From: Novosphingobium sp. BW1
GTDB lineage: Bacteria; Pseudomonadota; Alphaproteobacteria; Sphingomonadales; Sphingomonadaceae
Length of the DNA stretch: 64,000 nucleotides
Direction: 5' to 3'
NCBI RefSeq assembly: GCF_008107685.1
Contig: NZ_VIRF01000091.1
Location: forward strand, 1-64,000
The notes beneath the pieces are model-generated. The model made no database searches and had not been told where the DNA came from. It saw only the letters and a list, made by a program, of their open reading frames with translations. This document shows positions 34,030 to 45,000 of the stretch, in pieces. Within the stretch, counting starts at the first letter, position 1, and every line of letters starts with the position of its first letter. The position numbers were made by a program, and so were the translations under genes.

Positions 34030-35451
34030 ATGGCCCAGCCATTTTCGCGCCTGAACCTTGCCGCAACCGCGCTGCTTGCCTCGTGCGCCGCAAGCTTACC
34101 AGCCCATGCCCAGAGCTGGGCGGAGACATGGTTCGACAATGTGACTTATACGAGCCCCGGCAGCTTCGAGGACCAGACCCGCGGCTACGTGACCGCAGGC
34201 GGCATATCGGGCCGGGTCGATGTTCATAACGACTACCTGACCTCCCTCACCCTCCCCAAGATCAAGGCGGGCTGCGGCGGCATCGACATGTTCCTGGGCG
34301 GTATGTCCTTCCTCGACCCGGACTACCTCGTCCAGAAGCTCGAAAGCATTCTGCAGGCCGCGCCCGCCGTCGCCTTCCAGTACCTCCTCGAAACCCTGGA
34401 CGAGAAGATGGGTAACATCATCTCCAAGATGGAAGCAGCGACCAACTTCCTGAACTCGATCCAGGTGAACGATTGCCGGCTTGCGAGCCGCATGGTCCAG
34501 ATCGCCAAGGGCGACGATAACATGTCGGGCATCATCGAGGAGATGACCGGCTACAAGTCGGTCAAGGAAGGGTTCGCCAAGAGCTACCAGCAGAGTCGCG
34601 AGAAGATCGAGGCCAACGCCAACAATCCAACCGAGGACCTCAAGGACGCGCTTGCCAACTGCCCGGCCGAGGTCACCGAGATCTTCCGTACCGGATCGCT
34701 GCTGTCCCATGCCGCGACGCGGGTGGGCGCGGGCGACTGGGCGAGCGTGATGCGTGCACGGGTGGGCGACGTCTACATGCGCTGGGACGCGGCCGACAAG
34801 GTACCGCTCTTCTCGGCGATCCCCGCCTGCCCGCATCAGGATAGCGAAAGCGCCGAAGACTTCCTCACCGGCAAGGTCCAGCGCCGCGCGCTCAACATTC
34901 CGGCAACCGCCGCCGACTGCTCGGCCGGAACCGGCAAGGGCGCGCTGGACCTCGCGCGCGAGCGCATGGAAGCTATCGCCGGCAAGATCAGGTCCCGCAG
35001 TGCGCTCACCGCCGACGAGCGCCAGTTCGTCGCCAATATCCGTACCCTCCCCGTCTACCGCATGCTTGAATGGGGCGTGCGAAAGGGGGTACCGGCCTCT
35101 GTGATCGCAGATACCGACGAACTGGTTGCCCTGACCCTCGCCTATCAGATGCTCAATGACCTGACGCGCAGCATCGACTTTGCTGTCTCGAATGCGGAAC
35201 GTGGAGCCAGTGCGGCCGGTGCCGCCGATGCCGCGAGCACCAATATCTGCCAGACCCGCATTCTCACCAAGGGCATCGAGCAACTACGCGTTCTTCGCGA
35301 GGAAGTGCTGCGCCAGCGGGCGCAGATGCGCCAGAGCTACATGGCAGCGCTCAATGCCGCCAACCTCTCGGCGAATTATGCCGGGCTCATACGCCAGCGC
35401 GACCGTGACGCACGCGATGCCGCCGGCGCCGCTGCGGCCCCGGGCCAGTGA
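34030..35451 (+). CDS. traH: TraH, pilus assembly protein
   Basis: A 473-residue exported protein with a signal peptide ending near LPAHAQ. Conserved TraH blocks are visible: FDNVTYTSPGSFEDQTRGYV, IKAGCGGIDMFLGGMSFLD and the FQYLLETLDEKMGNII region, followed by long helical, coiled-coil-prone segments. In F-like systems it acts at the outer membrane with TraF, TraU and TraW. It lies 60 bases after the thioredoxin-like gene and overlaps the traG GTG start. Confidence 0.95.
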   Translation: MAQPFSRLNLAATALLASCAASLPAHAQSWAETWFDNVTYTSPGSFEDQTRGYVTAGGISGRVDVHNDYLTSLTLPKIKAGCGGIDMFLGGMSFLDPDYLVQKLESILQAAPAVAFQYLLETLDEKMGNIISKMEAATNFLNSIQVNDCRLASRMVQIAKGDDNMSGIIEEMTGYKSVKEGFAKSYQQSREKIEANANNPTEDLKDALANCPAEVTEIFRTGSLLSHAATRVGAGDWASVMRARVGDVYMRWDAADKVPLFSAIPACPHQDSESAEDFLTGKVQRRALNIPATAADCSAGTGKGALDLARERMEAIAGKIRSRSALTADERQFVANIRTLPVYRMLEWGVRKGVPASVIADTDELVALTLAYQMLNDLTRSIDFAVSNAERGASAAGAADAASTNICQTRILTKGIEQLRVLREEVLRQRAQMRQSYMAALNAANLSANYAGLIRQRDRDARDAAGAAAAPGQ

Positions 35452-38400
35452 GCGAAGCCATGTCCCGCGCCATCCGAGCCGCTTTGGACCTCCTCACCCT
35501 GGCTCTCGGCCTGATCGCGACGCCAGCAATGGCGGTCGACACCAGCTTCTACACCTATGACGGCTTTGCCGAGACGGTCGATGCCTTCCGACTTGTCTCG
35601 ATGATCTTTGCCGATCCGCGCTACGAGACGCTGGTGGTGATTATCGCGGTGGTCGGCATTGCGCTCGGCGCGGTGATCGCCAGCGTGCGGGGACAAGGCA
35701 TGGGTCTGGTTGCTTTCGGTTTCCAGATTCTGGTCGGTGTCGGTCTCTTCGTGGGGCTGATTGCCACCACCGGCACCGTCCATGTCTACGACAAGGTGCG
35801 TAACGCCTATCAGCCGGTGGGCGATGTGCCCAACCTCCTCGTGCTCGTCGCCGGCGTCACCAATCTGATGGAGCGCTCGCTTGCCGAAACGATCGACGAC
35901 AACACCCTCGATCCCAATGCCAAGCTCGAGTTCGGCGCGGGTGGACAGAGTTTCGACCTGTTCCTCAATGCCGTCTCCCCGAACGGTCCGATGACCGACA
36001 GCTTCCTTGATGCCACGATCAAGGATTACTTGCGCCAATGCTATCCGGTTGCGCGGGTCTCGGCGTCCTACCCTGTCGACGATGACCAGCTGTTCCGCAC
36101 CGCGACGGACCTACCGGCCGCCTTTGCGGCCATGGCGGGGCCATCAACCTTCAGCACGGTCTATACCGCCGCGGACAAGGGCGGGACGACGGTCAGTTGC
36201 ACCGAGGCCTGGGACCATATCCACACGCGCCTTTCCGATCCTACCCTGTTCGAAGGCTATACCCGGCAGGTCTGCGAGCGCACCGGTTACAATGTGACCG
36301 ATGCCGCACAGCTCGCGCGTTGCCGCTCGCGCCTTGGCGACATGGGGCAAATGATGATGGGAACGCCGCTCTCGCTCCAGGCCTTCATGAGCGATGTGCT
36401 GCTCGGCAACGCGGTGGGTGATGTGCTCTTCGAGGACAGTCCGGCAGCAGCAGCGCGGGTCATGGCCAACCGGGCGATCGTCTCGAACGGCCTTGCCACG
36501 ATGTCGGTCGCCAACGAGTGGATGCCGACAATCCGGGCCACGGTCTTTGCCATCATGCTCTTTATGGTGCCTATCGCTCTGGTCTTCGTCCTCACCCCCA
36601 TCAACTTGCGGGTAGCGAGCTTTGCGATCGGGCTCTTCGTCTTCGTCGCGCTGTGGGGTGTGATCGACGCTGGCATCTACCAGCTCACGCTTGGCCGGGC
36701 GATGGAAGTCCTAGCGCAAATGCGCAGCAATGCCGCTGCCGCCAACGCCTGGATGCTCGCGCCTTCCGCCGCGATGAAGGCGCTTGCCATCTTCGGCACC
36801 TTCCGTACGGCCGCGGCGGGATTGGCCGGGGCCTTTGTCTTCACCGTCTTTCGCTTTTCCGGGAATGTGTTTTCCAGCTTCACCGGCGGCGCGCTCCAGA
36901 CCCAGGGGCTGGGTTCCGCAGCCGCCGCCCCTATGGCGACGCGCGAAGGCTATGCCTCCGCACTCGAGGCCCAGGCCTCCGCAGGCGGTACGATGGCAAG
37001 GCGCAGCGCCACTTCCAGCTTTGGCGATTTTGGCGAGCGTTCCACGTTCGGAGCGAACCGGTCGTTCGGCGCTGCGGATACAGTTCTGGGCGAAGCAAAT
37101 AGTGGGATGCCGGGTGTCCCTGCCTTCGGGGTGGGCGCGATCGATGCAGCCCGCGAATTGGGCGGTATCGCCCCTGCCCTCTCCGGCCGCAATCCTGCCG
37201 ATCCAGCGGTCGCGCGCGCGGTGCGGGCCAATGCAACGACGGCCGCGATCCACAATTTTGCCGAGAAGGATGCCCTGCGCAGCCTTGGCACCGGATATTT
37301 TGGCGCGGGCCAGTCCGGCGAGAAGGCCCTTGCAGCTTTCGCGCAGAACATGGTGCAGTGGAAGGCCTTCGGTGACGAGCGGGCCTATTCGATGATGTTC
37401 CAGGGCGCAGCCCGGCATTTTGAGCGCACTGGATATTCAAAGCCCGACGCGGAACTGAAGGCCTCGGGCGTGATCGGCGAGGCCGGGGCCGATCCCACCT
37501 TCGCCAAACTCATCGCCAATGCCTTCGAGCAGGAGCAGATGCTGAAGAACGACCTCACCGGCGCGCAGGTGCAGGTCGGCGCCATGCGGGGCCGGCGTGA
37601 CTATGCCGGGGATCGCGTGGCTGAAATCGAGCGCAGCAATGTTGCGGCCGAACAGGCCTGGAGAACGGGGAACAACGAAGGCCAGCGCGCCGCCGCCTCC
37701 ATGCTCGGCCTCCCTCTCGCTGAAACCAGCCGCCGCATCGCGTTCATCAATGCCCTCTCGGGCGAGGCGCGCTCCTCCGCCATTACCCAGCTCTCCCGCG
37801 CTACGGGCCGTAATGAGGCTCAGGTCCTTCGTGCCCTGGAAAGCTACAATGCTGCTGTTTCGGTGGGGACCGCCGACGGGGCGAGCGCAGAGGCTGCGCG
37901 GGAGGGGACCAGTGTCTACGGCCGCACCCGCGAGGCTGCAGGCTACGACTTTGCGGAGCGGTCCGGCAAGCTCGATGCGCAGCGGGAGGTGGGGACCGGC
38001 GGAACCCGCAGTGCAGCGCGCATCGGCGAGCAGCGGCGGCAATCGGAGAATTTTGGCTATGCCGAAGGGGCTGCGGCCGCCGGAACCTCGGTTCGCCAGG
38101 CCGCGCGCCTCGACAGCTTCATCCAGGCCCTGCGGCAGACCTCGGGCAATCAGGTCGACATGGCCGAAGGTGGCGTGGAAGCCATCGCCGATCGTGCACG
38201 CAACGAGCGCCTCACCCGCATTGTCGACGACGAACGGCTTACCCGCATGCAGAAGCTGCTCTCCGATCACGGCATCAAGCTTACCAGGCGCCAGATCGCG
38301 ATGGACCAGAACGGGGACTTCAGTCTCAATCTCACCTCGCGGACAGCTGCGGCCCTGTGGCGCGGCGGACTGATCAACGAAAGCCAGCTTGGCGCGATTG

Positions 38401-39203
38401 CCAATGGCGGTACCGCGCGCTTCTCCTTTGCGCACGACGATGTTCTGGTTTCCAGCGCCGCGGGCTTCAGCCGGTCCGCGCGCAGCGATACCAGCACGCG
38501 GTTCGAGGCGGGCAAGCAGGCAGGGCCCGATACGATCGAGCATTTCCTGGGCGGTGGAGAGGAAGGCCACGAGGCGATGGCGAACTGGTTGCGCGGCGGG
38601 TTCGAGATGGACCGGCATGGAAACTGGCGGTTGAAGCCGCAGGTGGCTGACACGCTGCAGCGCGATGTTCAGGCGATTATGGCGCAGACGGGGTGGACTC
38701 GGAATATCGACCGTTCTGCGCAGGATCAGATTTCAATGGGTACAGATCTTGGCGCATCAGTCTCCGCATCCGTCAGTCGCGGCGGCGCAACAGGCGGCAA
38801 AGGAGCAAAGGCGTCCGGAAGTTCGGTCGCGGGAGGTGCGAACGCAAGCCTTGGCTTCAAGAGTTCGGATCGCGGTATAACAACGGAATCCGCCAGCGCG
38901 AGAATGGACATTGTGAATTATGATGTTCGCGAAGCCATTGCCAACGCAGAGCGCGCAGCATCCAAATCCGAAAATCCTGCCCAGACCTTCTCAAGTGAAT
39001 TGAGCCAGCGAATTCTTGGAGATCGCGGCTTGCGCAATCGTTACCTCGAACAGGCGGATTCCGGTCGCGGGACAGTGGATATAACGGGTCCACTGACTTC
39101 ATTGGAACAGTCCTCCGTCCTGCGAACCGGTCGCTTTTCCACCGATTTGGACAAGGGGCCGTTCGACGGAGACCCAAGTTTCAAGGAACGCTGGGACAAG
39201 TGA
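35448..39203 (+). CDS. traG: TraG, mating-pair stabilisation / pilus assembly protein
   Basis: A 1251-residue inner-membrane protein. The N-terminal TraG_N domain (about residues 1-480) holds several membrane helices (VVIIAVVGIALGAVIA, LVAFGFQILVGVGLFVGLI, ATVFAIMLFMVPIALVFVL, FAIGLFVFVALWGV). A long Ala/Gly/Ser-rich periplasmic part follows. In F, TraG contacts TraN and is involved in entry exclusion with TraS; no traS-like gene was found here. It starts with GTG overlapping traH and ends the plus-strand transfer operon. Confidence 0.93.
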   Translation: MSEAMSRAIRAALDLLTLALGLIATPAMAVDTSFYTYDGFAETVDAFRLVSMIFADPRYETLVVIIAVVGIALGAVIASVRGQGMGLVAFGFQILVGVGLFVGLIATTGTVHVYDKVRNAYQPVGDVPNLLVLVAGVTNLMERSLAETIDDNTLDPNAKLEFGAGGQSFDLFLNAVSPNGPMTDSFLDATIKDYLRQCYPVARVSASYPVDDDQLFRTATDLPAAFAAMAGPSTFSTVYTAADKGGTTVSCTEAWDHIHTRLSDPTLFEGYTRQVCERTGYNVTDAAQLARCRSRLGDMGQMMMGTPLSLQAFMSDVLLGNAVGDVLFEDSPAAAARVMANRAIVSNGLATMSVANEWMPTIRATVFAIMLFMVPIALVFVLTPINLRVASFAIGLFVFVALWGVIDAGIYQLTLGRAMEVLAQMRSNAAAANAWMLAPSAAMKALAIFGTFRTAAAGLAGAFVFTVFRFSGNVFSSFTGGALQTQGLGSAAAAPMATREGYASALEAQASAGGTMARRSATSSFGDFGERSTFGANRSFGAADTVLGEANSGMPGVPAFGVGAIDAARELGGIAPALSGRNPADPAVARAVRANATTAAIHNFAEKDALRSLGTGYFGAGQSGEKALAAFAQNMVQWKAFGDERAYSMMFQGAARHFERTGYSKPDAELKASGVIGEAGADPTFAKLIANAFEQEQMLKNDLTGAQVQVGAMRGRRDYAGDRVAEIERSNVAAEQAWRTGNNEGQRAAASMLGLPLAETSRRIAFINALSGEARSSAITQLSRATGRNEAQVLRALESYNAAVSVGTADGASAEAAREGTSVYGRTREAAGYDFAERSGKLDAQREVGTGGTRSAARIGEQRRQSENFGYAEGAAAAGTSVRQAARLDSFIQALRQTSGNQVDMAEGGVEAIADRARNERLTRIVDDERLTRMQKLLSDHGIKLTRRQIAMDQNGDFSLNLTSRTAAALWRGGLINESQLGAIANGGTARFSFAHDDVLVSSAAGFSRSARSDTSTRFEAGKQAGPDTIEHFLGGGEEGHEAMANWLRGGFEMDRHGNWRLKPQVADTLQRDVQAIMAQTGWTRNIDRSAQDQISMGTDLGASVSASVSRGGATGGKGAKASGSSVAGGANASLGFKSSDRGITTESASARMDIVNYDVREAIANAERAASKSENPAQTFSSELSQRILGDRGLRNRYLEQADSGRGTVDITGPLTSLEQSSVLRTGRFSTDLDKGPFDGDPSFKERWDK

Positions 39204-39207
39204 AGCC

Positions 39208-39714
39208 TCATTCATTACGGTGAAAATGCTGCCAGTGCAGACCTGAACGAGGATCAAGTGGATCCGACGCCAGATCACTGTATCCTCCGACCGAATGCTC
39301 GTGAAACATCTCTTCCTGCGTCGGTTCGACGAATTCCCAGTCGCTTGCTGCAAACCATGCCTGCGCGAAGCCAGCCCCGAGAATGAACAGTGCCGTCATC
39401 GGAAAGAACAGAATGTTCAGATAACCGGCGAGCGCGCTGGTGTAGAAGCCTTCTAGCGATGGCACATGGAACGACGCCCATTTACCCGCCCAGTAGACGG
39501 CAATGCCTGCCCACCACATTTTGGCCTGCCATGGCCGCCATAGCCAAGCGGACGCCTTTGGCTTGGAAGTGCCATTAGTCGTGTGATTTTCCGTGGTGTT
39601 GCTCGGATCGTTCGCGGGTTCCACAGCGGGATCCTTTCCGAATGCAAAGCTACCATCAATGTCGGTCGGCCGAAACCGAATACCAATCGAGCTGTGATGA
39701 AATTCCTGCCACAT
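39208..39714 (-). CDS. Membrane protein convergent to traG (hypothetical)
   Basis: A 168-residue protein with a soluble Asn/Thr-rich N terminus, then two membrane segments (MWWAGIAVYWAGKWASFHV and LNILFFPMTALFILGAGFA) and a Trp/His-rich C-terminal tail (LHWQHFHRNE). ATG 39714 follows AAGGA at good spacing; a TTG lies six bases upstream. Its position and topology would suit an exclusion or pilus-accessory role, but no family was recognised. Confidence 0.62.
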   Translation of the reverse strand: MWQEFHHSSIGIRFRPTDIDGSFAFGKDPAVEPANDPSNTTENHTTNGTSKPKASAWLWRPWQAKMWWAGIAVYWAGKWASFHVPSLEGFYTSALAGYLNILFFPMTALFILGAGFAQAWFAASDWEFVEPTQEEMFHEHSVGGYSDLASDPLDPRSGLHWQHFHRNE

Positions 39715-39771
39715 GGCCAATCCTTCGTTGCCTCGGGATAGCTTCCCTCTCCCTCCCTCAAGAGAACGGAC

Positions 39772-40086
39772 ATGGCCAACTCGGCAGCTCTGACTTTATT
39801 GTCGGCGGTGCCGGACGATTATGGCCGGCGGCTTTTCCGTCCCGCAGGCGCAAAATGGCCGCTAGTTGGCTGGCAACGTCCGGGCTTTCGACCGAAGGAA
39901 TCGGTAATCACCTGCGGATTTTTCAAAAGGTCGATCCTGGCTGCTGAACGGCGGTCGGCTTTTGACGAGGTAGCCTGCAGATCGACTGCTATAATATGCT
40001 GCGGCGGCACTATGGGATTGTCGCCGCGCCGCCGCTGGTTGTACTGGCCACGCAAACGCAGTGCGAGAAAAGGACATCAATCGTGA
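39772..40086 (+). CDS. Possible 104-residue ORF coupled to the following gene
   Basis: Frame MANSAALTLLSAVPDDYGRR... ends with a TGA that overlaps the likely GTG start of the next gene (GTGA). The N-terminal 40 residues look protein-like, the rest is less convincing (Arg- and Cys-rich). No ribosome binding site stands out. The coupling is the main support. Confidence 0.33.
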   Translation: MANSAALTLLSAVPDDYGRRLFRPAGAKWPLVGWQRPGFRPKESVITCGFFKRSILAAERRSAFDEVACRSTAIICCGGTMGLSPRRRWLYWPRKRSARKGHQS

Positions 40087-41657
40087 CGCCACGCGCCGCC
40101 ATCCAGCAGATTGCACGCATGGTTCGGGACGATATCCGCTCGGGCGAACCGTCGCCCGGAGCCCATAGCGTCGGAGATATGCTGGCGTCGCAACCCGAAG
40201 CACTGCTGCTGATCGTCGACCTTACCGGTGCCGAAGGGCGTAAGAAGCGGCCTGACCCAACGATGCATCACGCATATTCGTTCATGCTTGGTCAGACTCT
40301 CGAGCACCTGCGTCAGCGAAGCGAAGCCGGTAACGGCCATGCGACCATGGCCATGGAGAATGTCAGGGCTGCGATCGCTCAGCAGATGCGTACTGGCAAG
40401 CTCGTGCCGACGGCAGCGATCGCGCTTGTCTCTGCGTTTTCGCGGGCTGGAATCGAGGTGGGGGAGGATATCCGCAGCGCAATGGATCACGCGATGATCC
40501 AGACCGGCGCTGGTCAGCAGAATCTCCCGCCCCCAGATGTTGCCGAGATGTTGAAGGACCTAGTCAAAGCCTGCGAGGGCGACCCGTTCCTGATCCAGAG
40601 CCAGTTCGCCGAATTGACGGCGGCCATGCCTGCCGAGCTGCAACTCAGTCTGTTGGAAGGACTCGTCCTCGCCGAAGATTCCAGCCTGCGCGAGGCCGCT
40701 ATCGGTTGGCTTCTTGCAGAACCTGCGATCGCTACGCCGTTAGCCTCCATGATGGAAGATACCGCCAGACGAGGGCTTGTATCAGCAACGTCGGTTACGC
40801 ACCTCATGTTGATCCGCAACTGGGTGCCGGAAGATCGGCGCCGGGCGATCGACGCGATCATCAGAGCCGCGCGAGCTGTCGGATCGGTGCCGGAGAAGCG
40901 TCCCGCAATTCAGGTGAGGGAACTTCTGATATCCGAACGCGATGGGGCGGGAGCCCAAAGCATATTCGCATCGATCAAGCAGGACAGAAAAAACGCGCTG
41001 GTATCGATTCTGATCAAGCAGGGTCATGGCGTGCGGGACGCCTGGGTGGCGCACTCGCTAAGCAGGCCCGAGATCGATGACATGCTTGACCATATTGCGT
41101 CCGAAATGCCCATCCATGAAACGACGGCTGAGGATACGGCCTTGATCCTGAGCAGCGCATTGGCGGATGGCCCGGCTAGCTCGCCACCCCCGTTTGGCCT
41201 CGTTCAGGCTATCACGCTCATCGGGCTCTCAGATGTCACGTCCAAGTTTGTATCGGTGGATGATCTCATTGTTTCGATGCTTGCGGACGTCGACACTGCG
41301 GTAACCGATACCAAGGCGGTGGAGAGGGCAGTACGCGCTTCCGGCCGGTGGTTGGCGACCAACCCTCAGCTCGATTCCTGGTTTGAGAATGGCGACGACG
41401 TCGCTGCAGCGATCAAAGGCAAGCGCAAGATCGAAGACCGGATCACCGCGATTGTCGAGAAGGTGCTGGAACCGAAGCGGGCCTATTGGGCCAGCGTCAT
41501 CGCTTGGAGTGCATTCGCACAGCGAGGTGATGGCCACGGTTCGGACTGGATCGAAATGGCGCTCGTCGCTCGTGAGATGGCTTCGGAACGACCTCTGACC
41601 GAGATTCCACTAGCGCGCTTCATCGCCGTGCAAACGGAGGCGGCAGCCCGGACTTGA
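40083..41657 (+). CDS. Unrecognised 524-residue helical protein
   Basis: From GTG 40083 (AAAGGA eight bases upstream) the frame gives a soluble, largely alpha-helical protein with no P-loop, membrane segment or nuclease motif. Segments such as LREAAIGWLLAEPAIATPLA, and the regular spacing of hydrophobic and Ala residues, suggest HEAT-like or armadillo-like repeats. Base composition is less GC-extreme than in the transfer genes. It is the first cargo gene after the transfer operon and precedes a giant P-loop NTPase by 373 bases in the same direction. A defence or regulatory role is possible but unproven. Confidence 0.7.
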   Translation: MTPRAAIQQIARMVRDDIRSGEPSPGAHSVGDMLASQPEALLLIVDLTGAEGRKKRPDPTMHHAYSFMLGQTLEHLRQRSEAGNGHATMAMENVRAAIAQQMRTGKLVPTAAIALVSAFSRAGIEVGEDIRSAMDHAMIQTGAGQQNLPPPDVAEMLKDLVKACEGDPFLIQSQFAELTAAMPAELQLSLLEGLVLAEDSSLREAAIGWLLAEPAIATPLASMMEDTARRGLVSATSVTHLMLIRNWVPEDRRRAIDAIIRAARAVGSVPEKRPAIQVRELLISERDGAGAQSIFASIKQDRKNALVSILIKQGHGVRDAWVAHSLSRPEIDDMLDHIASEMPIHETTAEDTALILSSALADGPASSPPPFGLVQAITLIGLSDVTSKFVSVDDLIVSMLADVDTAVTDTKAVERAVRASGRWLATNPQLDSWFENGDDVAAAIKGKRKIEDRITAIVEKVLEPKRAYWASVIAWSAFAQRGDGHGSDWIEMALVAREMASERPLTEIPLARFIAVQTEAAART

Positions 41658-42030
41658 TCAGTGACCAACCGGGCGCCGGATGTGCGATGCGGAGTGCGAC
41701 CTTCTGCCGTCCCACAGCGAGCCTTCCCAGTCGTTCAAGTGACCTTTTCAGCCTTCAAGATAGCGGACATATCATGGCCGCTCATGTCGGCTTTGTCGGA
41801 CAGTCCGGAATGTCTCCTTCCCATATCGCTAACGGGTTAGCAGACATTCGGGCGGCGAATGCTCCTGTCCGCGCTGCTCCGGATAACATCCTCAAACCTG
41901 CGTTCCGCGCCCCGCGCAATTTTTTGCGCGCTGCACTATAGGGAGCCTCTCGAAGGAATTTCTCGGGCGAACCTCACACCAGTCCGCAAACCTTGCGGCG
42001 ATAGCGCAAACTCCAGCGGAGACAATCAAA
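41658..42030. other. Intergenic region upstream of the giant NTPase
   Basis: No credible gene. It holds a perfect 7-base hairpin CGCGCAA-TTTT-TTGCGCG at 41913-41930, just before CACTATAGG, which resembles a -10 region, so the promoter of the following gene is probably here. The hairpin could equally end the upstream transcript. Confidence 0.45.
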
Positions 42031-45000
42031 GTGCCGACGGGCGGACAATGGAACTTTGCGGGCATCCTGTTCCAGCTGCTCGCAACCTTGCGATCGGGCG
42101 TAACGGCCGCTGTCAGCGAAGTGCACGAAGGGCGTCACACCTTGTCGGTCCGCCTCATCGCCGAGCCCGCGAGCGGAGGCGACGCCACGACGCTCACTGG
42201 CCGGCACCGACAGGTCGATCAGATGAAAATCCGCCGCGGCCAGAAGGGCTGGACCTTGCGCGAAATGGTCGAAAACGTGCTCCCCGACCTGTTCAAAGCG
42301 CACGATCAAGCGGGCCCGCCCACCGATTTCCGCTTCGTCACCGACAATCTTGCCGGAACCAAGGCGCTCGCCGGATTTCTTAAGGAGGTCCGCGCGGTTC
42401 GCGCGCGGGAACTTGGACCTGCCGGCCTCGAGCCAAACGCAAGACGATTCCGCTGGGGGCAACAGCGCGTCTCCGCCAGCGAGCTCTTCGTCAAAATCGC
42501 CGCCCACCTAGCGCCGGACGATTCAGCCGCAGCCTGGGATTTTCTTGGCGCAGTCGAGATCGTGGGCTGCTCCGAAGTCGCGGCCATTGCGCAAATCGAT
42601 ACGCTGATCGGCAAGATGGCCGACGATCTTTCCGAAGTACGGACCAGGCGGATGGCCCTGTGCACCGCCTTGCTGGAGCTTGGCAAAGCGGGCGAAGCTG
42701 TCGATCTTGCAGCGCTGTTCCGCAGCGTTCGTCTCGAACCCGACAAGCTGACGATCGAGCGCGATCTGTCGGCTCTGCTGCGAACTGATGTCGAGCGCGA
42801 GGCCGCGTTGCGCCAATATGATCGAGCGATGGACGTCCGCGCGGCGCCCGACCTGCCCGCGGCGCCTTTGGTGCTGCTCAGCGGGGATTCCGGACAAGGC
42901 AAAACCTGGCGACTTTGCCAGGCAGCGCTGCGCCATGGCGAGGATGGCGGCTGCGGCATCTTGCTCCCGGCGACGGGAACGGTGCCTGAAATCGAGCAGG
43001 CGATCGTCGATCTCGTGTGGCGAAATCGCTTCGGCGGGACCGCAAGCCTAGCGCGAGTCGCCGAGCTACTCGGGCCCAGGCTTGCCAACGAAACCGGTGT
43101 CTGGCTGACGGTCTACCTCGACGATCTCGCTGATGCCGAGCTCGCGCATGGCCTAGCCCGCCTGCCCTGGCAACGGTGGGGAATCCGCATGGTTGTAACC
43201 GCGCAGGACCGGATTGCGCAGCTGCTCGGAAATGCGGTGCCGGCTCTCGCCGAAATCTCGGTCCCAGACTTCACCCTGCCCGAGTTGCGCGACTATCTGA
43301 CCCGCGCCGGTCGTGACCCGCGGTTCTTGCCCGACGACGTGCTCATGTCGCTGCTGCGACCGGTGCTGGCGAGCATCTTCTGCCGCATTCCCGAAAGCGC
43401 GACCTGGACCGCAGTCACCGAATATACCCTGATGGACGAGTACTGGCGCTGGGCGACGACGATCCATCGCAGCCAGCCGATTCATCGCAGCGACGGTGCC
43501 GCTGTCGTCGCCCTCGCCGGCGCCGTGCTTGACGGTCCCGCGCTCTATCCCTGGCCGCCAAGCCTCGTTGCCCAGCCCTTGCTCGATGCAGGCACCCGCG
43601 ACCGGCTCATCACCAACGGGGTGCTGCGCGAGGATGCCGAGGGCGCCCTCGAAATGAGCCATTCGCGGCTGCTCAACTGGGTCGTTGCGCTCGAGATCAC
43701 GCGGCGGTTCCTCGAAGGCGAGCTGGATCTTCAGGGCGTGGCCGATCAGCTCGGCAAGCTCGACCAAATCACGACGCCGCTTGGTGACCGGATCGGGCAA
43801 AGGCTCGGCTATGTCCTCCACGATCTGTTCTGGATGTTGGCGCGCCGGGCAAGGCCCGAAGAGGTGGGCGCGCTCGCCCTCCTAGTCGTCCGTGGCGGCG
43901 TGGCCTCGAACGACCATGAGCACTTCTTCACTGCCGGCCTCGGCAGCCTCGGCGCACCGATCGCTCCGGCGTTGGCCTGGATGGCGCGCCAGACCTACCC
44001 CGAGAAAGAAAGGCTGCTGCCGCGACATATCGCCGCGGCGCTAGTCGCGGTGAGCGAAGTCGCCGCAGACACCGTCCGCACAATTGCTGGCGCGCTGATC
44101 GACGAAAATGGCGCCCACACGCACCAGGTCGCCTTGCAGATCATGCGCCGGCTCGCCGTGCCCTCCGCGCTCGATAACCTCTGGGAGCTCAACCAAGCCC
44201 GCGGCCGCGCGCTCGATGCCGCCAGGGGCGACAGCAACTGGGGCGGTTACTATCACGACAAGCAGCAGAGCTACGCCGCGCTCGCGCGCGCCGTGACCGC
44301 CAATCCAGATTGGCTCGCTCGCAAAGCGGCCGCGATCACCGAAGGCGACGACGCCACGCAGGCGCTCTGGCTGCTCATCGACCTCGACCTCGCCGTCGCC
44401 CGGCCGATCTGGCAGGCGCACAAGGCGAACCTGCTCGACCGCGCGCCGGCTGATGGCAACGCCGCGCCGCGGGCGATCCGTCATTTCCTCGATCGCGAGG
44501 AGATCGCAAGAGTAGAGAACGCGTTGGCGGCCTCCTCCGAAATCGTCACCGCGCTGTGGTTCGACACGCTCGCCCGGCTCGATCCCGAGGCGGCGGTCGA
44601 GGCGCTCTATCGGCTCAAACCCGGCGACCTGTGCGGCACGTCACACTGGTGGCTGCCGGGGCTCGTCCACCGCACTGGCGAGAAGGCCCGGGATGCAGTG
44701 CGCGCGACGCTCGGCGAGCAGCGCTATCAGGGTGATCCGGTGCTGATGACGCTCACCCACGCCTATCAGAGCGCGCCCGAGGTGCTCGACGCCCGAACCT
44801 TCGACAAACTTCTCGACAACTACGAGGAATGCCTTGCAGCCGACGCCGCCGGCACGACCGACGGCAAGATCACCCGGCGTCATCTGCGCGCCGTGATAGC
44901 CTCGGTCAACGCCCCCGCCTTGCTCGAACGTCTTGCGGCCCGCGCCGGCGGCAGGCTCGAAGCGCTCCTTCTCGAAAAGGCCCGCGCGCGTTCCGGGCGC

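Noticed and set aside
34096..35283. 395-codon minus-strand frame
   Set aside because: Antisense shadow of traH, which has a signal peptide and family blocks.
37437..38618. 393-codon minus-strand frame
   Set aside because: Antisense shadow of the low-complexity C-terminal half of traG.
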